A stretch of DNA of 44,780 nt, taken from the NCBI GenBank assembly GCA_947097085.1, contig CAMUQR010000001.1, positions 1 through 44,780 on the forward strand. Direction: 5' to 3'. The position numbers were made by a program, and so were the translations under genes. This DNA is from an uncultured Candidatus Saccharibacteria bacterium (lineage in GTDB: Bacteria; Patescibacteriota; Saccharimonadia; Saccharimonadales; Saccharimonadaceae). Below, one piece after another: positions 29,934 through 38,729 of the stretch. The notes below the pieces were generated by a model. That model searched no databases, had not been told where the DNA came from, and saw only the letters and a list, made by a program, of their open reading frames with translations. The first letter of the stretch is position 1, and every line of letters starts with the position of its first letter.

Positions 29934-31499
29934 ATGAATTATCAAGAAAACAAAAACAACCATCATATGCTTGTGGTTTATATCATTCTCGGCGTCGTGT
30001 TTATTGCGACGGTGATTTTTGCGATTCTCATGATTCGCGGGTATCGCTGGAATGTAAAAGACCGTAATATTGAGGCTTATGGTGTGTTGCAAGTTAAGAC
30101 TTTCCCGTCGGGAGCAAATATTAAAGTTGACAATCGTGAGCTGGGCTTTTTGGATGGCAAGCGATTGGATTTATCAGAAGGACAGCATACGGTGACGGTG
30201 AGTCGTGATGGTTATCAGACCTGGCAGGATCAGATTATGATTCGGGGTGGTAAGGTAAAATGGCTAAATGTCCGGCTATTTCCAGAGAAGCTAGAACAGA
30301 GCGTGGTCAAAAACTACCCTGCTCTGTTGGCGTCGTCAGAAGCACCAAATCATCGTTTTATTATTAATCATATCGCTAAAAATCAGTTCGAATTGGTGGA
30401 TTTGACCGGTAAGGAACTAAAATACACGACGATTAATCTAGCTGAGTATTTTGCAGACGCTGGTAAATACGATTTTGAATTTTTAAATTGGAATTTGGTG
30501 CGTGATTCTCTACTCTTCCAGGATAAAAAATCTGCCACTAAGCAGACAATTATGATTAATTACCTCAATAAAGATCCGCGAGCGGTGATGGATTTGACGG
30601 CGCGTTATGGAGCATCGAAGCTGACTTTTGCGAATTATAAAATTACGGGTAGTCAGGGCTCAATTATGTGGATTTTAGAGGCGGATAAGTTTTATCGCCT
30701 GGATTTGACGGCGACCGATAAGCCAGCCGAGCTTATCGCAGAAGGTGTTAAAGCCTTTGCGGCGATTGATGACAATAAGATTGCTTTTTCACAAGTCGAT
30801 CCCAACGATCAACAACATCCGACTAAGGTGATTTTGTATAATTACAAACTAGCCCAGCCGATTTTGTTTGATAAAGTGTTAAATGGTCTTGAGCCGAAGT
30901 TTAATATTGTGCGGTTCAATGATAATGATTATTTTGTGTATAGTGTTGATCGTCAGTTGTCAGTGTTTAAGGCGGACGGCGAGTTTTATAATATGACTTC
31001 TGCTAAGGTAGATGATAAAGTTGATCGCACCAAGGCAAGCTTGCTGATTGATTATTTCCTAGCGAAAAACCCTAAAATTACCAAAATCTATAGTAAATTC
31101 TTCAAAACGGCGGCTGATTTACGGGTGGGCGTCAACCCACGCTTCGTGACGATGTTGGTTGAAAATCACCGCGATGCGCAGGCCAAAACCACGCAAACTT
31201 GGGAGAACTCGGACTTGTTTGTTTATGACATCGAAAATGATGAATCGACTAGTTATGTTTATCATGATCAGGTGGCTCAGCCTGACTTGGTACTGAAATG
31301 GCTCGATAATGTCATGCTTTGGAATCGTCAAGAAAGTGGCATGCGAGTGCGGTATTTTAACGGTCGCAACAGCCGAATCTTGACTGGCATTCACCCGCTC
31401 TATGGCGTGCAATTTGACGGTAGTGAAAGCAATCTTTATTACTTCACTAAAACCGCTGATGGTAAAATTGATTTGATGAAATTAAAGATTGATCTTTAA
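29934..31499 (+). CDS. PEGA-domain surface protein with predicted beta-propeller
   Basis: A 521-aa protein anchored by one transmembrane helix (about residues 12-36). A PEGA domain follows (about 48-115, GVLQVKTFPSGANIKVDNRE and GQHTVTVSRDGYQTW), then about 400 residues of repeated short beta-rich segments that suggest a propeller fold. PEGA domains are small beta-sandwiches of bacterial surface proteins, often involved in wall or surface contacts. No catalytic motif is seen. No Shine-Dalgarno motif precedes the ATG. A terminator shared with mscS follows. Confidence 0.8.
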   Translation: MNYQENKNNHHMLVVYIILGVVFIATVIFAILMIRGYRWNVKDRNIEAYGVLQVKTFPSGANIKVDNRELGFLDGKRLDLSEGQHTVTVSRDGYQTWQDQIMIRGGKVKWLNVRLFPEKLEQSVVKNYPALLASSEAPNHRFIINHIAKNQFELVDLTGKELKYTTINLAEYFADAGKYDFEFLNWNLVRDSLLFQDKKSATKQTIMINYLNKDPRAVMDLTARYGASKLTFANYKITGSQGSIMWILEADKFYRLDLTATDKPAELIAEGVKAFAAIDDNKIAFSQVDPNDQQHPTKVILYNYKLAQPILFDKVLNGLEPKFNIVRFNDNDYFVYSVDRQLSVFKADGEFYNMTSAKVDDKVDRTKASLLIDYFLAKNPKITKIYSKFFKTAADLRVGVNPRFVTMLVENHRDAQAKTTQTWENSDLFVYDIENDESTSYVYHDQVAQPDLVLKWLDNVMLWNRQESGMRVRYFNGRNSRILTGIHPLYGVQFDGSESNLYYFTKTADGKIDLMKLKIDL

Positions 31500-31525
31500 T
31501 TAATTAAAACTTAATGAGTTCACAC

Positions 31526-31554
31526 AAAAAACCTCCGCTTGCCGGAGGTTTTTT
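31526..31554. terminator. Bidirectional terminator between PEGA gene and mscS
   Basis: AAAAAACCTCCG and CGGAGGTTTTTT flank a CTTGC loop, giving a symmetric terminator that serves both convergent genes. Confidence 0.92.
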
Positions 31555-31572
31555 AAATGGTTTAAATAATGG

Positions 31573-32421
31573 TTATTTTTTGGCTTGATGAACCACTACT
31601 TGTTCAAACGGAATAACAATGTGGTTTTGCTCAAAAGCTTTTTTGATACGGCGCAAGAACTCGCCTGAAACTTTCCACTGCTCAGCTGCCTCGACTTGTC
31701 CGAGTGCTTTCACTCGAATAGCAGAGTTCTCGAATGCGGCAACGCGAGTGAATTGGATCGGCTGGATGATTTTTTCACGCCACATCGGATCCATAATCAT
31801 CGCACTACCCACTTCGTTAATCACAGATTCGAGTTTATCAATATCGGTATCATAAGCAACGAGTAATTCAATGTTAGCATTGGCATAATTGAAAGTTCGG
31901 TTGGTGATGATTTCCGAAAAACCATTGCGGATAATGTGTAAATTGCCGTCAATATCACGGAGTTTAGTGACACGGATAGAAATTTCTTCGACTTTACCGC
32001 TGATTTGTTGACCAGCGTAATAGAATTTGACCACATCACCCACTCGGAATTGATTCTCGGCGATAATAAACACGCCAGCGACGATATCACGAATTGCGTT
32101 TTGTGCACCGAAGCTGATAATTACACCGAAAAGTCCAGCTGAGGTAGCAAGGGTTTCGATGCGTACACCAATGACATTTAATCCAATCAAAAAGGCTAAC
32201 ACCCAGATGAGAATCATTGAGAAGGTACTGAAGGCTGAAGCCAGGGTTTTGGCACGTTTCTGGTGTTCTTTGTGGCGTAAACCGCGCCTGTCGAGCATCA
32301 AATCAACCACAAAATTGATTACGGTGCGCACAATGAAGCTGACCACAAAGGCCATCAACAGGACGGTTAGCACTTTAATAAATTTACTATCAGTCAGGAG
32401 TTTTAAAACTTCTTCTAGCAT
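31573..32421 (-). CDS. Small-conductance mechanosensitive channel (MscS family)
   Basis: A 282-aa MscS-type channel that releases solutes during hypo-osmotic shock. It has three transmembrane segments (about residues 12-33, 53-78 and 82-110). The pore-lining and hallmark stretch GLFGVIISFGAQNAIRDIV is followed by AENQFRVGDVVKF and the beta domain (SGKVEEISIRVTKLRDIDG). Length is like E. coli MscS (286 aa). GAAAGG precedes the ATG. The ABC exporter genes lie upstream on the same strand. Confidence 0.92.
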   Translation of the reverse strand: MLEEVLKLLTDSKFIKVLTVLLMAFVVSFIVRTVINFVVDLMLDRRGLRHKEHQKRAKTLASAFSTFSMILIWVLAFLIGLNVIGVRIETLATSAGLFGVIISFGAQNAIRDIVAGVFIIAENQFRVGDVVKFYYAGQQISGKVEEISIRVTKLRDIDGNLHIIRNGFSEIITNRTFNYANANIELLVAYDTDIDKLESVINEVGSAMIMDPMWREKIIQPIQFTRVAAFENSAIRVKALGQVEAAEQWKVSGEFLRRIKKAFEQNHIVIPFEQVVVHQAKK

Positions 32422-32440
32422 GGTTGCCTTTCGTCTCTAA

Positions 32441-33562
32441 TTATTCCCAGCGGAAAATTTTAACAGCGATAATGTAGATTAAAAGAATCCATACGCCAAT
32501 CGCACCGAGCTGTGGCAAAATCTCAATGAGGCCGGCGTTTTCGGTCATCACTAAACGCATGCTGTTAGTGATTGGTGTGAGCGGTAAAAAGCCGGTGACA
32601 GCTTGTAACCAACCCGGGAAGAAGAAGCTTGGGAAGAAAGTACCGGATAAGAACATCATTGGCATTGAAACTAAATTAGAAACTGGCGATGATTGGTTTT
32701 CGTTTTGAGCCCAACCGCCAATCGCCAGACCGATACCGGTCATCAGGACAGCGCCAAGCACAGCAATCAGGCTGAAGAGCAACCAGCTGCCTCGCATATT
32801 GAACTTGAAGGCAACTAAGCCAACAATCATCATGCTGGTCATCGAAACAATCGCAATAGATGTATAGACTAAAGTGTAAGCGATTAATAATTGACCAGCG
32901 GTAAAAGGCGCGGCACGCAACCGACGTAGTTGACCATTTTGTTTTTCGCCTGGTAGCATGTTAGCAAGTCCGAAAACACCCATACTCATCAAACTAAAAG
33001 CCACTAAACCGGTGAAAGTGTAGTCGAAATTAGATAAAGCGGCGTCACCAACAGCTTCTTTAGTGACCTTGAGTGGTGCATCGGGATGTCCCATTCCGCG
33101 GTTGATATAAGCGACAGTCTGTTCAAACATTGCTTGCAGGAAGCTACCGCTTTGATCAGAACCTTTAGAGTAGAGGACTTTTAAGGTGCCGGTGACTTTG
33201 GCTTGTTGACCTTCGCCAGTAACTTTACCGAAGTCAGCTGGTAGCTCAACAATACCGTCGATTTGCGAGCGCTTCATTTGGTTTTTGGCGGTCTCCATGT
33301 CGTGGATATCTTGGATTTTGATAGGACCGTTTTTGTCTTTTTTAGCTTCCTCGACGAATTGTTTAGCAAATTGCGTCTCAGAATGGTTGATTAAAGCAAT
33401 TTTTAGGCTAAAAGTTTTATTGTTAAAAATTGAGCCAAAAATAAACAGAAAAATCAGCGGGAATAAAAAGGTGAAAAATAGCGCAGTTTTATCGCGGAAA
33501 AAGCGCAAAAAACCAGCCTTAGCGAAGCCGAAAATTCCCTTCCAGTAAGATCGTTTTGTCAT
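32441..33562 (-). CDS. ABC-2 type transporter permease
   Basis: A 373-aa permease. One N-terminal transmembrane helix (about residues 25-45, TALFFTFLFPLIFLFIFGSIF) is followed by a roughly 130-residue extracytoplasmic loop, then five more helices with GVFGLANMLPGEKQNGQLRRLRAAPF and FLSGTFFPSFFFPGWLQAV, the ABC-2 signature region. This is the YhgE/CcmB/DrrB-like exporter architecture. One base separates it from the ATPase gene. Substrate (drug, lipid or polysaccharide) is unknown. Confidence 0.9.
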   Translation of the reverse strand: MTKRSYWKGIFGFAKAGFLRFFRDKTALFFTFLFPLIFLFIFGSIFNNKTFSLKIALINHSETQFAKQFVEEAKKDKNGPIKIQDIHDMETAKNQMKRSQIDGIVELPADFGKVTGEGQQAKVTGTLKVLYSKGSDQSGSFLQAMFEQTVAYINRGMGHPDAPLKVTKEAVGDAALSNFDYTFTGLVAFSLMSMGVFGLANMLPGEKQNGQLRRLRAAPFTAGQLLIAYTLVYTSIAIVSMTSMMIVGLVAFKFNMRGSWLLFSLIAVLGAVLMTGIGLAIGGWAQNENQSSPVSNLVSMPMMFLSGTFFPSFFFPGWLQAVTGFLPLTPITNSMRLVMTENAGLIEILPQLGAIGVWILLIYIIAVKIFRWE

Positions 33563-33563
33563 A

Positions 33564-34322
33564 TTAGTCCCTAATTGCCTTTCCTGTTAAATCAATAAAT
33601 ACATCTTCAAGGTTAGCTTGTTCAACATGCTGTGGTTTTTTGAAGCCACGTTTTAATAATGCTTGAATTAAGTTGGCTGGCGTGTCAATTACCAGAATTT
33701 CTCCATTATCCATAATTGCTAAGCGATCACATAATAACTCAGCCTCGTCCATGTAGTGAGTGGTGAGGACGATGGTGATGCCGTCTTTGCGAATCTGTTG
33801 GATTAAATCCCAGAGATTACGGCGAGCTTGTGGATCGAGACCAGTGGTTGGCTCGTCAAGGAATAAGACAAGTGGCTTATTAACTAGCGCAGCGGCAATG
33901 GCGAAGCGTTGTTTTTGTCCACCTGAGAGTTGTTCGACATAACTTTTAGCTTTGTCGGTGAGCTGAACTTTTTTAAGAAGCTTCATGGCGTCGATTTTTC
34001 CACCATACAGACTGGCGAATAAGTTAAGCTGTTCGACTAGAGTTAATCTATTCGCAAAACTTGTAGATTGAAGCTGAATGCCAATAATATGTTTGATTTT
34101 TGATGGTTCACTGGCAACGTCAATGCCGTTTAACGTGACCTTACCACCGTCAATTGGACGGAGGGCTTCAATCATTTCTAGAGTGGTGCTTTTACCGGCG
34201 CCGTTCGGTCCGAGAATTCCGAAAATCTCCCCTTTTTGGACCGAAAAATTGATCTTTTTAACCACGCGTTTGCGATTATAAGACTTGGTCAAATCGGTCA
34301 CTTCAATAATCATGTCTTTCAT
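33564..34322 (-). CDS. ABC transporter ATP-binding protein
   Basis: A 252-aa ATPase partner of the ABC-2 permease. Walker A is GPNGAGKST (about 38-46), the Q-loop lies in GIQLQST, the signature is LSGGQKQR, Walker B is VLFLDEPTTGLDPQ, and the H-loop is TTHYMDEAE. The length is short, lacking the C-terminal extension of DrrA-type ATPases. ATG 34322 lies exactly 7 nt after TATAAT and has no Shine-Dalgarno motif, so a leaderless transcript is predicted; ATG 34313 is an alternative. Confidence 0.93.
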   Translation of the reverse strand: MKDMIIEVTDLTKSYNRKRVVKKINFSVQKGEIFGILGPNGAGKSTTLEMIEALRPIDGGKVTLNGIDVASEPSKIKHIIGIQLQSTSFANRLTLVEQLNLFASLYGGKIDAMKLLKKVQLTDKAKSYVEQLSGGQKQRFAIAAALVNKPLVLFLDEPTTGLDPQARRNLWDLIQQIRKDGITIVLTTHYMDEAELLCDRLAIMDNGEILVIDTPANLIQALLKRGFKKPQHVEQANLEDVFIDLTGKAIRD

Positions 34323-34329
34323 AAAGTTT

Positions 34330-34335
34330 ATTATA
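34330..34335 (-). promoter_or_regulatory. -10 box of the ABC exporter operon, leaderless geometry
   Basis: TATAAT on the minus strand ends 7 nt before ATG 34322. The -35 is poor, so the promoter may depend on an activator. It would drive ATPase, permease and perhaps mscS. Confidence 0.5.
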
Positions 34336-34377
34336 CGCTAAAAATTAACTTTTGGCAGAAAAAAGTGACAATTGAGG

Positions 34378-35607
34378 CTATTTTTTGCCAAATAAGCGTT
34401 CAAAGAAACTTGGTGATTCACCAGGAATTGGCTGTTTGCTGATGTTGATATTTGGTGCAGTTGGTTTGACGGCTTGACTTGGATCAGGTGAAATTTGCTC
34501 AGCAGTGACTAGTAAGCGTTGATGAGTGGTGCCAATCGGTGTACAAGTAATTAAAGTCATGACTGGTTTGGTGGTCGGATAGACGAGCTTTTCCCATTCG
34601 CTAGGCCAGACAACTTCTTTTTTAGTGACGCTGTAAGTGTAGCGGACACCTTTATAATCGGCATAAATCAAATCGCCAGTCTCGAGACGATCAAGCTGAG
34701 CGAAGATGAACTTATAATCACCTTTTTCGAACACATCGTTAGAGGAGTGTCCAGAGATGGCTGTGTTGCCGATTTCGCCAGGGTGAGAGCTAGCGCCAGG
34801 CACCGCAAAGTGCGCCACGCCGTGCTTCATAGCTTCTTGTTGTGAGGCATTGTCATTGCCGATATCGTAAGCGACTGGGACGTTGACATTGATTTTAGGA
34901 ATGATCAGTTTTGGATCTGGACTGACGCCAATATTAACAGTCGGATCAACCACGATAGTGTTTGAAGTAGCCTCGCCTGGCGTAATATAGGCGCGGACTT
35001 GACCAATTAATAGCCGGTTATATTGTAAAAATAAGAATACGAGCACTACGATAAAAGCAGTAGTCGCTGGCCAAAAATGGCGACTTTTACGGGCTTTTTG
35101 AGCTTGGTCGGTCATTTTGGCGCGGAGTTTATCGCGCAGTTCTTTGAGAGCTTGGTCTTTTGGGTTGATTTTGGCGTTAGGTGGCAAATTAGATGCGCGA
35201 TTGGCGTTGTTGGCCTGGACTTGCTGTAATTGAGCCTTGACAGTGCTGGTCTGGCGTTTTAATTGTTCGACATAGTAATATTCGTAATATTTTTGGTAGT
35301 AATTCTGCCAAGCTGAATGATAAGCTTGCCAATCAGGCGTTGGGGCGCTGGCTTGCTGGTAAGTTTGGCTGTAGAGATTTTGATTAGTGAGCTGAGTATT
35401 AGCCTGAGCAGTCGGTTGGTTGGTGCTGGCAGGAGATGGGGCTGACGGTGCGTGCGAGGTCGTATTTTGGACAGAAGAATTAGCGGTGGTTGCGTCGGTA
35501 GTATTGACGCCATAAATCTGATCTAGTTGGTTCAAAATCACCTGCTCAGCGGCCTGGCGCGAAGCTTGATTGTTGGAGTTAGTGGGATTTTGTGTATTTT
35601 TGTCCAT
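34378..35607 (-). CDS. Sortase with long disordered N-terminal region
   Basis: A 409-aa transpeptidase of the sortase family (class D/E-like). The catalytic triad is visible: H287 in ISGHSSND, C355 in TLITCTPIG and R364 in HQRLLV. One transmembrane helix (about residues 180-200) orients the domain outward. Residues 1-170 are Gln/Asn/Thr/Ser/Ala-rich, with a Tyr-rich patch (YYQKYYEYYY), and are probably disordered in the cytoplasm. This is much longer than the usual short N-terminus. ATG 35607 is chosen because a TATAAT lies just upstream of 35631; earlier in-frame starts would be outside the transcript. No LPXTG substrate gene is in the window. Confidence 0.88.
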   Translation of the reverse strand: MDKNTQNPTNSNNQASRQAAEQVILNQLDQIYGVNTTDATTANSSVQNTTSHAPSAPSPASTNQPTAQANTQLTNQNLYSQTYQQASAPTPDWQAYHSAWQNYYQKYYEYYYVEQLKRQTSTVKAQLQQVQANNANRASNLPPNAKINPKDQALKELRDKLRAKMTDQAQKARKSRHFWPATTAFIVVLVFLFLQYNRLLIGQVRAYITPGEATSNTIVVDPTVNIGVSPDPKLIIPKINVNVPVAYDIGNDNASQQEAMKHGVAHFAVPGASSHPGEIGNTAISGHSSNDVFEKGDYKFIFAQLDRLETGDLIYADYKGVRYTYSVTKKEVVWPSEWEKLVYPTTKPVMTLITCTPIGTTHQRLLVTAEQISPDPSQAVKPTAPNINISKQPIPGESPSFFERLFGKK

Positions 35608-35689
35608 AATAAACTTGAAAAATCGATACATCTTATTATATAATATACGGCAGTCAAAATAAAGCTTTTTCGGGCTTTTGCGATCAGAC

Positions 35690-35798
35690 TCACCAGATTG
35701 ATGCCGCGATGGCGGAATTGGTAGACGCGCGGGACTCAAAATCCCGTTCCCTCAAAGGAGTGAGAGTTCGATTCTCTCTCGCGGCACCAGTCTGGTGA
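35690..35798. repeat. 8-bp inverted repeat flanking tRNA-Leu
   Basis: TCACCAGA (35690-35697) pairs with TCTGGTGA (35791-35798), forming a helix around the tRNA transcript. It is followed by TTTTTT, so it may act both in processing and as terminator. The alternative small hairpin CACCA/TGGTG overlaps the CCA end. Confidence 0.55.
35703..35789 (+). tRNA. tRNA-Leu (anticodon CAA)
   Basis: An 87-nt class II tRNA. The acceptor stem GCCGCGA/TCGCGGC is followed by discriminator A and an encoded CCA. The anticodon arm CGGGA-CTCAAAA-TCCCG gives CAA, reading UUG. A long variable arm and the T arm with TTCGATT are present, and the D arm GGCGGAATTGGTAGACGC is typical of tRNA-Leu. Confidence 0.96.
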
Positions 35799-35811
35799 TT
35801 TTTTGTTTCTG

Positions 35812-35820
35812 TGGTATAAT
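35812..35820 (+). promoter_or_regulatory. Extended -10 element before the 172-aa gene
   Basis: TGGTATAAT, with TATAAT at 35815-35820. The predicted start near 35827 gives a leader of about 39 nt containing AAAGGAGGGA. Confidence 0.55.
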
Positions 35821-35865
35821 AAACCATCAGAATAAGTTAGTTTTTTTAAAAAAGGAGGGATAATA

Positions 35866-36384
35866 ATGAATAATATCGCGCTCAATGAAATACCGATAAG
35901 GGTATATCAAGTTTTGTGCCAGCGTGGTCAAGGTCAAGTGAAATCGGAGGATTTTGCGTGTGTGATCGACGCATACCATGATGCGTATGAGTATGGACAT
36001 CTAACGATGATCTGTCATGAATACGTGATCATTGGTGACTATGCAATTTTTTGTAGTGATTGCTACAAGTCAGTACGCTATCGAGTGCCAAAGGTGGCAT
36101 GTGTCTACTACTTACCACTCACTAAGATGAGTGATGGCAAGATTGGTAATAGTTGCTCGTGTCTCGGATTCCCAAGCGGTGATGTCAAGAAAGTGTTGTA
36201 TGTATGGCAAGAGAATAATGTAATTTCGCCGTTGGCGAATTTACACGAATCACTGAAAGAAGTTGTACAAATTCTCGATAAGATTAATAATGCCAAGGTT
36301 GTTAATACGCAACAGTCTGAGGATATTGAGAAAATATCCGATTTGTTCATTGAGTTCTTTAAACAGCCAGCCTGCTCTGAGTAA
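35866..36384 (+). CDS. Hypothetical Cys-containing protein
   Basis: A 172-aa protein I do not recognise. No signal peptide or transmembrane helix is apparent. Cysteines cluster in ICHEY, CSDC and NSCSCLG, which could bind metal or form disulfides. The C-terminal third is helical and charged. A perfect Shine-Dalgarno (AAAGGAGGG) precedes the ATG. It is the first gene after tRNA-Leu, is convergent with the MATE exporter and ends inside a terminator hairpin. Together with MATE it looks like an accessory insertion next to the tRNA. Confidence 0.7.
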   Translation: MNNIALNEIPIRVYQVLCQRGQGQVKSEDFACVIDAYHDAYEYGHLTMICHEYVIIGDYAIFCSDCYKSVRYRVPKVACVYYLPLTKMSDGKIGNSCSCLGFPSGDVKKVLYVWQENNVISPLANLHESLKEVVQILDKINNAKVVNTQQSEDIEKISDLFIEFFKQPACSE

Positions 36385-36396
36385 GAGCGGGTTTTT
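36371..36396 (+). terminator. Terminator overlapping the stop codon of the 172-aa gene
   Basis: CCTGCTCT (36371-36378) pairs with AGAGCGGG (36384-36391), followed by TTTTT. The TAA stop (36382-36384) lies at the edge of the loop. Confidence 0.8.
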
Positions 36397-36418
36397 GATT
36401 TTGAGAGGCAATAGTGGA

Positions 36419-37777
36419 TTACGATGTGCTTGTCAGTTTGTCCTCAGTTCTCAACTCTGTTTTAAAAAGCTTAATCATTATAAACACAGACAAAATCATA
36501 ATTAGCGTATCTACCAGCGGACTCGCAATCCAAATTCCACACGTTCCCAAAAATATAGGAAGGATTAATACGGCTGGGACATAAAGCAAAAATTGGCGAG
36601 AAATTACCAACATACCTGCGTACTTTGCTTTGCCTAGAGCTTGAAAAAGAGTTAAATTAATAATCATAATTGCCGACAACGGGAACAAAGAAAGAGCAAG
36701 CATTGCATTTGTTCTTCCTGAGGATATAAGCTCTTTGTTTTCTAAGAAGAGGCCTAGAACCTGCTCAGGCATCAGTAGAAATACTAGCCAAAATATTAAT
36801 GACAAAAATAGTCCGAAACCGTAAAAAAGAAATGTTCCTTTTTTGACCCTTTCGAATTTTCGTGCTCCAAAATTAGTTCCTGCAAAGGGTTGATAGCCTT
36901 GACTTATTCCCCAAAGAGGAATAAAGGATAACATTAGATATCTAAAAAAGGCGCCCATCAAAATTACTTGATCCTCTCCACCGTATTTTTTCAGGGTAGA
37001 ATACGTGATCATTTGTTGCAAAAGGGCAAAAATCTGCATTAGCATTGCAGAAAAACCAATCGAAAGAGTTTCTTTTACAATATTTTTTTGTATTTTAAAA
37101 TGTTTGAACCTAACATTTTTGCTGAAGAATGCGAAGTAACAAAAATTACAGATTGCAAGAACTATTTGAGATATAACTGTTGCTATAGCGGCGCCCTCAA
37201 GTCCTTTTTTCAAAACAATTACAAAGACTGCATCCAAAACAATATTTAGGACAGCACTTATGCCCATCAAAAGCATAGCAATACCCATTCGACCCTCTCC
37301 CCTCATGACCATATTAGCGGCTTGACCAAAGTTTACGAATATGGATCCTAAGTATACGATTCTTAAGTAACTTGTTCCTAAGTGAAGCATTTCTCCCTCA
37401 GCACCTACGAGAGTTAAAAGTTGAGGTGCAAAAATTAATCCGATTGTCATAGCTATTAATGAAAAAAGTAGCGTCAATAAAAGAACATTGCCCATAATGG
37501 AATCGATTGTCTTCTGATCGTTTCGACCCACTGCTCTTGAAAGAACCGAAGCAGAACCTATGCCTACTAAAACGGCAATGCCGTTATTTATTAGCGTAAA
37601 CGTATAAGCCACGCTGATTGCTCCCAAAGCTACGCTACCTACATATTTTCCTACAAAAATTGCATCCACAAAGCTGTATAAACTAATTACAAACATCCCT
37701 ATAATACCCGGAATGCTGAGTTCTAACATCAGTTTAAATATGTTGTCTGAAATTAAATGTTCTCTTTTGTCTATCAT
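36419..37777 (-). CDS. MATE family multidrug efflux protein
   Basis: A 452-aa cation-coupled exporter with about twelve transmembrane helices in two homologous halves. The first half contains LELSIPGIIGMFVISLYSFV and DAIFVGKYVG, typical of the DinF/NorM/MepA-like branch. ATG 37777 follows GGAGATTTT; the longer frame to 37822 has no ribosome-binding site. The gene is visibly more AT-rich than its neighbours and its protein style is Firmicutes-like, suggesting horizontal transfer. Substrate is unknown. Confidence 0.92.
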   Translation of the reverse strand: MIDKREHLISDNIFKLMLELSIPGIIGMFVISLYSFVDAIFVGKYVGSVALGAISVAYTFTLINNGIAVLVGIGSASVLSRAVGRNDQKTIDSIMGNVLLLTLLFSLIAMTIGLIFAPQLLTLVGAEGEMLHLGTSYLRIVYLGSIFVNFGQAANMVMRGEGRMGIAMLLMGISAVLNIVLDAVFVIVLKKGLEGAAIATVISQIVLAICNFCYFAFFSKNVRFKHFKIQKNIVKETLSIGFSAMLMQIFALLQQMITYSTLKKYGGEDQVILMGAFFRYLMLSFIPLWGISQGYQPFAGTNFGARKFERVKKGTFLFYGFGLFLSLIFWLVFLLMPEQVLGLFLENKELISSGRTNAMLALSLFPLSAIMIINLTLFQALGKAKYAGMLVISRQFLLYVPAVLILPIFLGTCGIWIASPLVDTLIMILSVFIMIKLFKTELRTEDKLTSTS

Positions 37778-37805
37778 AAAATCTCCATATTTTACGTATA
37801 TGTCA

Positions 37806-37835
37806 ATTATACATAAAAACAAAAAATCAAGTCAA
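37806..37835 (-). promoter_or_regulatory. MATE gene promoter
   Basis: Minus strand TTGACT (37830-37835), 18-nt spacer, TATAAT (37806-37811) preceded by TG. Just downstream, ACATATACGTAAAATATG has a TACGTA core and could be a regulator site. Confidence 0.65.
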
Positions 37836-37943
37836 ATGTTGCTCACGTGATTTAATATTTGATTGTAACTTTTTGCACAAGGTAGTTTTGAAGATGCTGT
37901 TTGTTTGTGGTGTCAATTATTAGGTTCTAAATCAGAACTAATA

Positions 37944-38729
37944 TTATGACAAAATGGCGCAAGCGGTGGCTTCGAGGGGTTTTTGCGGATTCCAGGTTTG
38001 CCAACAAGCAATTTTAGCTTGAATAATCCCCTGCCAAATCTCGCTGGCGCGTTCGAATTGACCGCTAATCACCTGCCCATCGCGAGCGATAAACACTTGA
38101 TTTTGATGAAAAATCACTAAAGTCGGCTGATAAGTAATAGTGAACTTGTGCAGTGCCTCGACAAAGCGCAGAGTCGTCATGGAATGAAGCAACATCACTG
38201 GATAATAGACATTGCGAAATAGCTTCTGAGCTTGCGCAAATGACATAATTAGCGTGAAATTCGGTTGATTGACGACGTGATGAAAAGCACCGCTAATTAA
38301 CTCAATGGCGTCGCGAGCCACGATGACTGGCTTGGTCTGGTCACTGATTTTTAGAGCAAGATTTTCGTATAATAAATTAGTTTCGCTGTTTTTGCCGGCG
38401 TCACCGATGAGTAATAAGCTGTCGGTTGAGTGTTGCAAAGTTAATAAATCGTTCAAGGCTTGGCTAGCCAGACCGCCTGATGGGTTTGTTGTAGAAAATA
38501 CTACATTTGGAATGGTTTTGAGTAGTGGTTTTAAATCAGCTGGTAACACTAGCGATGTCTCAGGACCGAGTTCGGTGATGGTTTGGTGAGCTTTGGCGAC
38601 GGCTAAGAAAACGCCTTTACTGCCACCAACTAGCCCAACCCGCCCTGCTAAGGATTTTTGTTCGGGTTTAGACCAGAGCAGGTTTTCGAACAATGGTTTT
38701 TTAGGATCTTGAGTGCGCCAATATTCCAT
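37944..38729 (-). CDS. Putative ribokinase-fold protein (NnrD/YjeF-C-like)
   Basis: A 261-aa protein with GRVGLVGGSKGVFLAVAKAH near residue 30, then LVLPADLKPLLK and LLLIGDAGKNSETN. These recall the N-terminal half of ADP-dependent NAD(P)H-hydrate dehydratases, which begin with a GGS glycine motif. The C-terminal GTGD nucleotide/catalytic motif of that family is not visible, so the activity is doubtful and the assignment is weak. It abuts xth directly (no gap), so the two are probably co-transcribed. Confidence 0.4.
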   Translation of the reverse strand: MEYWRTQDPKKPLFENLLWSKPEQKSLAGRVGLVGGSKGVFLAVAKAHQTITELGPETSLVLPADLKPLLKTIPNVVFSTTNPSGGLASQALNDLLTLQHSTDSLLLIGDAGKNSETNLLYENLALKISDQTKPVIVARDAIELISGAFHHVVNQPNFTLIMSFAQAQKLFRNVYYPVMLLHSMTTLRFVEALHKFTITYQPTLVIFHQNQVFIARDGQVISGQFERASEIWQGIIQAKIACWQTWNPQKPLEATACAILS

